Assembly (NCBI GenBank): GCA_029052615.1 | Contig: JAIDIR010000107.1 | Span: 1-6,431, forward strand | DNA from: Clostridia bacterium | GTDB lineage: Bacteria > Bacillota > Clostridia > Christensenellales > Borkfalkiaceae | Direction of reading: 5' to 3' | Length of the DNA: 6,431 nt | Shown here: piece by piece, positions 1 to 5,404 of the stretch | Numbering within the stretch: position 1 is the first letter of the stretch | How the letters are laid out: each line of letters begins with the position of its first letter | Translations under genes and position numbers: made by a program | The notes under the pieces: model-generated | What the model saw: the letters and a program-made list of their open reading frames with translations, nothing else | Database searches by the model: none | What the model was told of the DNA's origin: nothing

Positions 1-831
1 GTCCACTACCGAGGACGAAACCTCGGCGGGAAGCTCCGAAAGCACAGCGCGCACGTACTCTATAATTTTATCCACGTACAGCTTTATTACGTCTTCAAGC
101 TGCGAGGAATTGACAGCGGTCTGCGCCGGTTCGCCCGTACTGACGTCTCTGCCCGTGACGACCATCATCTTGTTGTCGTCCTCGAACAGACTGCCGACTA
201 CGTTTTTAAGTTTTTCCGCAGTGTTCGCGCCTATCTTGACGTCGAAATTTTCGGTAAGCAAATCCATTATATGCACGTCGATATTGCCGCCGCCCAGATT
301 GACGGTGAAGCCCGAAATAATTCCGTCCAGAGAGAATACCGAAATATCCGTTTTGCCGTACCCCACGTCCACGCAGAACACGGGCGAGGTTGCCGAAAGC
401 GCGACGTTGTGACCAAGCACCGCGGCAAAGGGCGTGCGCGTAAAGTACACCCTGCCTATTCCGCACTCCTTTGCTACGTCTATATACTTTTTGCGCAGCT
501 TCTTTGAAGCGCTGCAAGGCACCACGAACATAATTTCCGTCTGCTTTGCCTTGCGCGGAGTTATCTCTATCTTCTCGAGGAAATGCCCCAAAAGCGCGGC
601 AAGCAGGTTGGGCTGAACTATGTCGCCCTCGCACACAGGATTGATTATGCGGGTGTTTTTAGCCGCCTTGCCCGAAAGCGCGCGGGCGGTGTCGCCGAAC
701 GCCTTTATTGTGACGTTTCCCTCGTGGTCGCTCTGAATGGCAACGCACGTTGCTTCGGAGAGCACCACTCCGCATCCCACTATACTTATTTTGGTTATCC
801 ACGAACCGAAATCTATTACCAGTCTATTCAT
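1..831 (-). CDS. mreB: MreB-like actin-family rod-shape protein, divergent, 3' end cut by window edge
   Basis: Reading down from an ATG at 831-829, the frame stays open to the window edge and gives 277 residues; family members have about 330-345, so roughly 60 C-terminal residues are missing. MreB forms ATP-dependent filaments under the membrane that guide the cell-wall elongation machinery. The whole chain can be laid on MreB: an N-terminal phosphate-1 loop IDFGSWITKI (residues 6-15), a VVLSEATCVAI strand (22-32), VVPCSASKK (103-111), a phosphate-2 region CVDVGYGKTDISVFSL (153-168), NLGGGNIDVHI (178-188) and IGANTAEKLK (200-209). It is divergent: the usual IEEP segment before AAxIG, which holds the catalytic Glu, reads FTRTP (130-134), and GGGTT in phosphate-2 reads GYGKT. 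It starts one base after maf stops (TAA-G-ATG), so the two are surely co-transcribed and probably coupled. The maf-mreB order is common in Bacillota. It could be a second, specialised MreB/Mbl paralogue rather than the main one. Confidence 0.82.
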   Translation of the reverse strand, partial: MNRLVIDFGSWITKISIVGCGVVLSEATCVAIQSDHEGNVTIKAFGDTARALSGKAAKNTRIINPVCEGDIVQPNLLAALLGHFLEKIEITPRKAKQTEIMFVVPCSASKKLRKKYIDVAKECGIGRVYFTRTPFAAVLGHNVALSATSPVFCVDVGYGKTDISVFSLDGIISGFTVNLGGGNIDVHIMDLLTENFDVKIGANTAEKLKNVVGSLFEDDNKMMVVTGRDVSTGEPAQTAVNSSQLEDVIKLYVDKIIEYVRAVLSELPAEVSSSVVD

Positions 832-832
832 C

Positions 833-1381
833 TTAACGTACTTCTTCGATAATTTTTTTAACCAGCTCCACGGGCAAACCCACCACGTTGGTGTAGCTGC
901 CCGAATAGCTTTTGACCACTCCGCCGTCCTGTATGCCGTAGCTGCCCGCCTTATCCATAGGCGAACCGCCCGCAACGTAAGTTTTTATAAAGTCCTCCGA
1001 AAGGTCGTTAAAGCGCACTTCCGTCTTTTCGCTTGCGGTTATTTTTTTATTTCCGCAACGCACACACACGCCGGTTATGACCGAGTGCGTTTTGCCAGAA
1101 AGCATTTTAAGAGTTGCGATTGCGTCCTCCGCGCTCCTTGGCTTGCCCAAAATTACGCCGTTATAGACGACGATAGTATCGCACCCTATGACGAGAGCGC
1201 CGTTATTTTTTTCAAACACCTCGCCGCACTTGTTTTCGGCAAGCCGTTCGGCAACGCGCTCGGGAGGGAGCGAATTATCCGCGCACTCCTCGCCTTTCGC
1301 GGGAATAATTTCGAAGTCCTTTACTATTTGCGAAAGCAATTCCATGCGCCGCGGCGACGCGCTTGCAAGTATAATTTTCAT
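833..1381 (-). CDS. maf: Maf family nucleoside triphosphate pyrophosphatase (dTTP/UTP type)
   Basis: A 182-residue protein of normal length for the Maf/HAM1-like fold. Maf proteins hydrolyse nucleoside triphosphates, including modified ones, to monophosphate and pyrophosphate in the cytoplasm, and have been linked to septum inhibition. The N-terminal substrate loop LASASPRR (residues 5-12) is intact. So are the catalytic Asp region GCDTIV (66-71, Asp68), LGKPRSAEDA (78-87), HSVITGV (99-105), and SPMDKAGSYGIQ (140-151) followed by NVVGLPVE (165-172). The GIQ segment in place of a GFQxEG-type sequence favours the YhdE-like dTTP/UTP group over the YceF-like 7-methyl-GTP group; that subtype is inferred from family knowledge. 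The ATG at 1381 is right because Maf proteins begin directly with the LASxSPRR strand. The nearest Shine-Dalgarno sequence, GGAGGG, is unusually far away (16 nt). It lies upstream of and nearly touches the mreB-like gene, the usual neighbour of maf in Bacillota. Confidence 0.95.
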   Translation of the reverse strand: MKIILASASPRRMELLSQIVKDFEIIPAKGEECADNSLPPERVAERLAENKCGEVFEKNNGALVIGCDTIVVYNGVILGKPRSAEDAIATLKMLSGKTHSVITGVCVRCGNKKITASEKTEVRFNDLSEDFIKTYVAGGSPMDKAGSYGIQDGGVVKSYSGSYTNVVGLPVELVKKIIEEVR

Positions 1382-1394
1382 ATTAAAAACAGTT

Positions 1395-1521
1395 ATTCCC
1401 TCCGATTAGAAGCAAGCAAGACAAGGAGCGCGAGCACCGACCGCAGGGAGTGTACACAGAAGTACATGACCAAGGCGGCGCGGAGCGCGACACAGTATTG
1501 CGTAGCTTATAAGCGGAGAAT
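1395..1521. repeat. Intergenic element of about 127 bp with imperfect terminal inverted repeats (REP/MITE-like)
   Basis: The ends are inverted copies of each other. Plus strand 1395-1413 reads ATTCCCTCCGATTAGAAGC, and the reverse complement of 1505-1521 reads ATTCTCCGCTTATAAGC: 15 of 17 positions match when a two-base gap is allowed. Inside are two near-identical direct copies, GGAGCGCGAGCAC (1425-1437) and GGAGCGCGACAC (1482-1493), and a TGTAC/GTACA inverted pair (1451-1455 and 1462-1466). The right end contains the perfect palindrome GCTTATAAGC (1505-1514). The element is richer in GC than its AT-rich flanks. No Maf or Ppx homology extends into it and no convincing gene lies inside, although frames on both strands stay open through it. 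I see no clear target-site duplication. That it is a dispersed family is inferred from its architecture; only one copy is in the window. Confidence 0.6.
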
Positions 1522-1524
1522 GTA

Positions 1525-1558
1525 ATAAAATGCCGCCCGTATAAGTGCGGCATTTTAT
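1525..1558 (-). terminator. Intrinsic terminator after ppx
   Basis: A perfect 12-bp stem (1525-1536 with 1547-1558) with core TGCCGC/GCGGCA and a 10-base loop lies 5-38 bases past the ppx stop codon. On the minus strand the G/C part of the stem is followed by ATTTTATTACATT, a broken but U-rich tract. The plus strand also has T-rich sequence after it (ATTTTATCTTATT), so the hairpin could stop transcription in both directions. It separates ppx from the maf-mreB unit. Confidence 0.85.
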
Positions 1559-1562
1559 CTTA

Positions 1563-3077
1563 TTATAAAATTTCGAGATTCTTTCTGAACGACTTTTTAA
1601 ACTCCGCACTTGCGGCAAGCGCGTCGCGTATTTCAAGCGAAGCGTCGCCCTCGACTTCGGTCTTCATAATAACCGAGTCGCCCAGAATGTCGCAGTTGAT
1701 GCCCTTTACAACGCCCGCCATGCTTCTGTCCAGACTTTCGGCAATGCGCAGCATTACGCCCAGCCTTTTGACGATTTCGATATCGTCCTCCTGCAGAACG
1801 TCGCGGTAGCAATTCCAGTTGTAGGCGTTGATGTCCTCCTTTTTGTGACAGCAAGCCGTGAACGCCGCAAGCACTATCTCCCTGTGGGTAACGCCGTAGA
1901 GAGTGGAATTTAAAATCATATAGCAGCTGTGACGCTGGTGGTTGTAGTATTTGATGCGCATGCCGCAGTCGTGCAGCATTGCCGCGACTTTAAGCACCTT
2001 TAAGTACTGGCGGGGGAACTTGTGGAGTACCCTCAACTGCTTGAAGAGCTGAACGCTTAAATTTACCACGTGCTCTACGTGGCGCTCGTCACAGCCGTAA
2101 TATTTTACGAGAGTGGTAAGCGAATAATTCATAACGTCCAAGATGGGCTTGTCGACCGTGGCGGGGAACGCCTGGTTGAACATTATGCCCTCTCTGAGAC
2201 CAGAGCCCGAGAACGTGAAGTTTGTGAAATTGAGCCTCTGAACGAAGGTCTTTATTATCGCAAACGCCGCGGGAAGAATGTCCGCGCGCTCCGCCGAAAG
2301 ACCCTTTATCTTCTTTTTCTTGTCGAGGTCGAGAACCTTTATCATATCGTAAACGGGATAAAAGTCCTCCGCCTGCAAATTGAAGTTATGCACGATATCC
2401 AGCGGATATTTGTGCACCATTTTATTTATTTTGAAAAGATTTCTGAAAGAGCCGCCCACGCCTATCATCTGCGCGTCGGGGTCTATTTCGCCCAGCCAAT
2501 CGACTTCGTTAAGCTTTTCGAGGAAGAATTCCTCCATCTTTGCAGCCTGCTCCTCGGGGCGAAGCTCCTCGCCCGAGAAAAGGTCGGTCAAAGTGACCGC
2601 GCCGAAAGGTATGGTGGCAAACCGCAGCATATTCCTGCGGTTATAATATATAATTTTGGTAGAGCCGCCGCCGATTTCCAGGATTACGCCCTTGGGAATA
2701 TCCATGGTGTTTATAACGCCGCGGTAGACTAAAACCGCCTCCTCCTCGGCGGAGAGAACGCGGAGCTTAACGCCGCAGCTCGTCTGAATTTCGTCAAGGA
2801 AAGAACGCTGGTTTTTAGCCCTGCGCACCGCTTCGGTGGCAACGCCTATAATGCGGGTTACGCCGCTGACGTCGCAGAGGCGCTTGAACATTCTTAAAGT
2901 TTTAACCGTTTCGGCAACGCGCTGGGGCTTTAAAAAGCCGTCGCGCTCCATATCCTGACCTAAGCGGACGCTCTCCTTAAGCTCGTCGACCACCATGAAA
3001 AAACCGTCCTCGAAAAGGTTGACGATTACCAGTCTTGCAGAGTTCGAACCGAGGTCGATAATACCTATTTTTTCCAC
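1563..3077 (-). CDS. ppx: Ppx/GppA-family phosphatase with C-terminal HD domain (exopolyphosphatase or pppGpp phosphatase)
   Basis: A 504-residue cytoplasmic protein; full-length Ppx/GppA enzymes of this two-part type have about 500 residues. The N-terminal ASKHA (actin-like) phosphatase fold runs to about residue 305: phosphate loop IDLGSNSARLVI (7-18), the SAEEEA segment (109-114) carrying the likely catalytic Glu, EIGGGSTK (134-141), GVGGSFRNL (206-214) and SGSGLREG (290-297). The C-terminal part has HD-domain features: HVEHV (333-337), MLHDCG (367-372), NHQRHS (379-384) and RIAESLDRS (444-452). Such enzymes release phosphate from polyphosphate ends or convert pppGpp to ppGpp; the sequence does not decide which. 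The start is GTG, backed by AAGGAG nine bases upstream and by the usual distance to the IDLGSNS motif. The gene is monocistronic, with its own promoter (3196-3224) and terminator (1525-1558). No ppk is next to it. Confidence 0.93.
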   Translation of the reverse strand: MEKIGIIDLGSNSARLVIVNLFEDGFFMVVDELKESVRLGQDMERDGFLKPQRVAETVKTLRMFKRLCDVSGVTRIIGVATEAVRRAKNQRSFLDEIQTSCGVKLRVLSAEEEAVLVYRGVINTMDIPKGVILEIGGGSTKIIYYNRRNMLRFATIPFGAVTLTDLFSGEELRPEEQAAKMEEFFLEKLNEVDWLGEIDPDAQMIGVGGSFRNLFKINKMVHKYPLDIVHNFNLQAEDFYPVYDMIKVLDLDKKKKIKGLSAERADILPAAFAIIKTFVQRLNFTNFTFSGSGLREGIMFNQAFPATVDKPILDVMNYSLTTLVKYYGCDERHVEHVVNLSVQLFKQLRVLHKFPRQYLKVLKVAAMLHDCGMRIKYYNHQRHSCYMILNSTLYGVTHREIVLAAFTACCHKKEDINAYNWNCYRDVLQEDDIEIVKRLGVMLRIAESLDRSMAGVVKGINCDILGDSVIMKTEVEGDASLEIRDALAASAEFKKSFRKNLEIL

Positions 3078-3086
3078 TATATTACG

Positions 3087-3092
3087 CTCCTT
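3087..3092 (-). promoter_or_regulatory. Ribosome binding site of ppx
   Basis: AAGGAG on the minus strand, nine bases before the GTG at 3077-3075. It fixes the GTG as the ppx start. Just upstream, a small hairpin can form (TTCGG/CCGAA with an inner GCG/CGC pair, 3092-3117). Its arm touches the first A of this site, so it might modulate access; that last point is inference. Confidence 0.8.
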
Positions 3093-3195
3093 TCGGACGG
3101 CGAGAAAAGCGCCCGAACAAAAGTAAAATTACCTGCCGACGGAAAGCCTTTTTTACGCGAAAACGCGAAAAAAAATATTCTTTCCACTATGCGGA

Positions 3196-3224
3196 ATTAT
3201 ATCACTTGCAGTCGGTTTTGTATA
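3196..3224 (-). promoter_or_regulatory. Extended -10 sigma-A-type promoter for ppx
   Basis: On the minus strand TATAAT (3201-3196) is a perfect -10 box, preceded by TGA (3204-3202), so TGnTATAAT gives an extended -10. Seventeen bases upstream is TATACA (3224-3219), which matches four of six bases of the -35 consensus. Transcription should start near 3190-3187, giving a leader of about 110 nt before the ppx GTG. Confidence 0.75.
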
Positions 3225-3239
3225 TACATAAACTAATTT

Positions 3240-3258
3240 TTTGTGCAACTTGCACAAA
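3240..3258. promoter_or_regulatory. 19-base palindrome upstream of the ppx promoter, possible operator
   Basis: TTTGTGCAA-C-TTGCACAAA is a perfect inverted repeat with a single central base. It is centred about 28 bases upstream of the ppx -35 box, roughly 60 bases before the expected transcription start. There is no U-tract on the minus-strand side, so it does not look like a terminator for the folate genes. A binding site for a dimeric regulator is the natural reading; the regulator is unknown. Confidence 0.45.
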
Positions 3259-3269
3259 TTTGAGGGCAT

Positions 3270-3293
3270 AAAAAGGCGAAAATTAACCTTTTT
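3270..3293 (-). terminator. Weak terminator candidate after folBK
   Basis: On the minus strand AAAAAGG (3293-3287) can pair with CCTTTTT (3276-3270) around a 10-base loop, and the paired T run itself gives a U-rich end. It begins five bases past the folBK stop. Only two G-C pairs are present, so it is a weak structure. If it does not work, the folate transcript could read on into ppx. Confidence 0.35.
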
Positions 3294-3298
3294 GACGG

Positions 3299-4096
3299 TT
3301 AAATATCCGAAACGCGTTTTCCCGTGACGGGACAAACGAAGCCGGAGGCTATCTTCTTTAAAGGAGTAAGCACGAAATCACGGTTTTGATAATCGGGGTG
3401 GGGAATTGACAAGCCCTCCTCCCTGACGACTTTATTTCCGAAAAATATAATGTCGATATCCAGCGTTCTGTCGCCCCAGCGCACTTCGCGCTTTCTGCCG
3501 AACTTCGCCTCTATTTTGTGGATACCGTTCAATAATTCGCGCGGAGAGATAAGGCACTCGGTTAAGACCGCGCAGTTTAAAAATTGATTTTGCGCCGCGC
3601 CGCCGTAAGGCTCAGTCTGAATATAGTCCGAAACCTTTAAGACCTTTACGCCGTTGAGTGCGGAAAGCTCCTTTATCGCGCCGTCGAGAGTCGCCTTTTT
3701 GTCGCCCTCGCTCGAACCGAGAGAGAGCACGGCCTTATTCCTTTCCACTCTTGCCGAAACGCAAATATCCGAAAAGGGCAGACCGACGGGCGCCTGCGGC
3801 TTGTGCACGGTGACCTCAGCCGCCGTTATCTTTGCGTATTTTTCAACTACGGTAAAAGCCGCGCCGTATGCAAGGCGTTCGATAAGATTGAAAGTATTTT
3901 GCTTGCAAAAGTGCGTTATTAATTCACACACCTCGGCGTAGTTTACGGTGTCGCAAACGTTATCGCTCTTTGCTGCGGAGGACGTATCGCAGTCTATAGA
4001 AATATCGAAAACGAAGGGCTGCGGATTTGTCTTTTCCTGCGGCAGAACGCCGTGGCAGGCGGTGACTTTAAGCCCCTTAATATCAATTGCCCTCAT
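3299..4096 (-). CDS. folBK: Bifunctional dihydroneopterin aldolase / HPPK (FolB-FolK fusion)
   Basis: One 265-residue protein joins two folate enzymes. Residues 1 to about 118 are dihydroneopterin aldolase (dihydroneopterin to 6-hydroxymethyl-7,8-dihydropterin plus glycolaldehyde). HGVLPQEK has Glu21, and Tyr53 (VNYAEV), Glu73 (LIERLA) and Lys99 (VHKPQAP) sit one position before the known Staphylococcus aureus active-site residues Glu22, Tyr54, Glu74 and Lys100. Residues about 122-265 are HPPK, the pyrophosphokinase: LSLGSSEGD (124-132), TEPYG (161-165), QNQFLN (169-174), the signature RWGDRTLDIDI (206-216) with the two Mg-binding Asp residues 213 and 215, and IPHPDYQNRDFVL (231-243). The signature has Asp where Pro is usual (RWGPRTLD). 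The fusion matches SulD of Streptococcus pneumoniae. The gene overlaps folP by 14 bases, and AAAGGAGG lies only three or four bases before the ATG. It is the last gene of the folate operon. Confidence 0.95.
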   Translation of the reverse strand: MRAIDIKGLKVTACHGVLPQEKTNPQPFVFDISIDCDTSSAAKSDNVCDTVNYAEVCELITHFCKQNTFNLIERLAYGAAFTVVEKYAKITAAEVTVHKPQAPVGLPFSDICVSARVERNKAVLSLGSSEGDKKATLDGAIKELSALNGVKVLKVSDYIQTEPYGGAAQNQFLNCAVLTECLISPRELLNGIHKIEAKFGRKREVRWGDRTLDIDIIFFGNKVVREEGLSIPHPDYQNRDFVLTPLKKIASGFVCPVTGKRVSDI

Positions 4097-4862
4097 ACTC
4101 CTCCTTTATCGCCTTTACGTTTTCGGCAACGTCGTGAACGCGCACGAACAACACTTTTTTGCGCGCGGCAAGGCGCGTGCTTTCTATCGTTTGCGGCAAT
4201 CTGTCCTCCACGTTTCCGCCGAACATAGACTTGCGGCTGGCGCCTAAAAGAAGCGGATAGCCCAAAGCCGAAAGCCTTTCGTAGCCGTTTAAAAGCTGCC
4301 GGTTTTGTTCCTTGTCCTTGGCAAAGCCTATGCCGCCGTCAAGACAGATTTTATCAGCGAAAATTCCCGCTTTCAGCGCGTCGTCAACCGAGCTTTTCAA
4401 AAAGCTTTCTATCTGCTGAAAAATATCGCCCTTAAGCTTTTGCGCGGCGTTGTGCATTATGCAGACCGATGCGCCCGCCTTTGCAATGACGTCCGCCATA
4501 TCATTATCGTGCGTAAGTCCCCACACGTCGTTTATCATATCCGCGCCGAGCTGTAGCGCCGCACGGGCGCACTTTGAAAAATAGGTGTCGACCGACACGG
4601 GAATACCGAAATTTTTCTTTATTGCGGCAAGCGGTTTTTCAAGGCGGGAAATCTCTTCGTCCGCCGTTACCTCGCAATAGCCGGGGCGCGTGGACTGTGC
4701 GCCGAGGTCGATTATCGCCGCGCCCTCCTTAACCGCCCTTTCAACGCGGAACAGAACGCCGTCAACGTCCGTGCGGCTTTCCTTCCAGAAGCTGTCGGGC
4801 GTGAGGTTGATTATCGCCATTGCGTAGGTGTAATTTTTGAAAGTGCCGCCGCCTATAATCAT
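4083..4862 (-). CDS. folP: Dihydropteroate synthase
   Basis: A 259-residue TIM-barrel enzyme of usual length that condenses 6-hydroxymethyl-dihydropterin pyrophosphate with p-aminobenzoate; it is the sulfonamide target. Motifs in order: INLTPDSF (18-25, Asn19 for Mg), IDLGAQSTRPG (51-61), VSVDT (89-93), NDVWG (111-115), CIMHN (134-138), DGGIGFAKD (175-183), LLLGASRKS (204-212, with the binding Lys211) and VRVHDV (240-245). Two positions depart from the common form: GAQST instead of GGEST, and DGGIGF instead of DPGIGF. The key Asp, Asn, Lys, Arg and His residues are all present, so the enzyme should work. Whether the changes alter sulfonamide response cannot be told. The start codon overlaps the folE stop as ATGA. 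There is no good Shine-Dalgarno sequence at normal spacing, so translational coupling to folE is likely. Confidence 0.95.
   Translation of the reverse strand: MIIGGGTFKNYTYAMAIINLTPDSFWKESRTDVDGVLFRVERAVKEGAAIIDLGAQSTRPGYCEVTADEEISRLEKPLAAIKKNFGIPVSVDTYFSKCARAALQLGADMINDVWGLTHDNDMADVIAKAGASVCIMHNAAQKLKGDIFQQIESFLKSSVDDALKAGIFADKICLDGGIGFAKDKEQNRQLLNGYERLSALGYPLLLGASRKSMFGGNVEDRLPQTIESTRLAARKKVLFVRVHDVAENVKAIKEEYEGN
4100..4105 (-). promoter_or_regulatory. Ribosome binding site of folBK
   Basis: AGGAGG inside the end of folP, three bases from the folBK ATG at 4096-4094 (or AAGGAG with four). The site is strong but unusually close. The ATG still looks right because FolB proteins start eight or nine residues before the GLK/GLR segment, as here. 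Confidence 0.7.
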
Positions 4863-5404
4863 TTTAATAACGAAATGACCTCAGCCGTTTTCTGTGCGGA
4901 AAAGTCGCCCAAAATTTTGTAGGTAACCGTCTTGCTGCCGAACTTTTTAACGCCGCGGCAGGTCATACAGGTATGCTCCGCCTCGCACCATACGAGGACG
5001 CCCTTGGGTTTGAGGCAGGTCATAACCGCCTGTGCAATCTGCTCGGTCAGCCTTTCCTGCAATTGCAGCCGCTTTGCAAACACCTCCACGCAGCGCGCCA
5101 GCTTGGAAAGCCCGACCACCTTTTTGTCGGGGATATACGCTATTGCAACGCGACCGAAGAAGGGCATTAAATGATGCTCGCAGGTCGAGGAAAAGGCGAT
5201 GTCCTTTTCGATTACCATATCGCCGCCCTCCACGTTGAACGTCGTGGAAAGCGCTTCTTGCGCGCTCATGGAATTGCCCGAGGTAAATTCCGCAAAGGCG
5301 TCCGCCACGCGGCGCGGCGTGTCCTTTAATCCCTCTCTTTCAGTATCCTCGCCGATTGCTTCTAAAAGGTCCGCAACCGCCTTCATTGCCTTTTCTCTAT
5401 CCAT
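4859..5404 (-). CDS. folE: GTP cyclohydrolase I
   Basis: A 181-residue enzyme of standard length that opens and rebuilds GTP into 7,8-dihydroneopterin triphosphate, the first step of folate synthesis. It normally acts as a homodecamer. Seen in order: an N-terminal helix with LKDTPRRVADAF (26-37); CEHHLMPFFG (75-84) with zinc ligands Cys75 and His78; VVGLSKLAR (96-104); LQERLTEQIA (115-124); and EAEHTCMTCRGV (141-152) with the catalytic His144 and third zinc ligand Cys146. With all three ligands it is the zinc-dependent type I family, not the FolE2 type. The frame stays open upstream to 5524, but the ATG at 5404-5402 is chosen: AAGAGG lies seven bases before it and the longer N-terminus would be unlike the family and lie deep inside folC. 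It overlaps the folC end by 22 bases and the folP start by four. Confidence 0.96.
   Translation of the reverse strand: MDREKAMKAVADLLEAIGEDTEREGLKDTPRRVADAFAEFTSGNSMSAQEALSTTFNVEGGDMVIEKDIAFSSTCEHHLMPFFGRVAIAYIPDKKVVGLSKLARCVEVFAKRLQLQERLTEQIAQAVMTCLKPKGVLVWCEAEHTCMTCRGVKKFGSKTVTYKILGDFSAQKTAEVISLLK

Noticed and set aside
206..634. 142-codon minus-strand frame inside the MreB-like gene
   Set aside because: The +0 frame from 831 aligns along its whole length with MreB. This frame is Arg/Gly-rich and has no family features.
737..1525. 262-codon open frame on the plus strand across the mreB start, maf and the intergenic element
   Set aside because: It is antisense to maf, whose motifs are clear, and its translation shows no recognisable domain. 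It stays open because of the codon bias of the gene on the other strand.
1406..1636. 76-codon minus-strand frame running from the ppx end through the terminator and the repeat
   Set aside because: It crosses a strong terminator hairpin, overlaps the Ppx C-terminus out of frame and has no ribosome binding site or domain. It may be an open frame created by the repeat.
2070..2732. 220-codon open frame on the plus strand inside ppx
   Set aside because: It is antisense to a well-supported Ppx/GppA gene, with low-complexity composition and no start signal of note.
3153..3335. 60-codon minus-strand frame across the folBK end and ppx promoter
   Set aside because: It runs through the end of folBK out of frame, the palindrome and the promoter; no SD or homology is visible.
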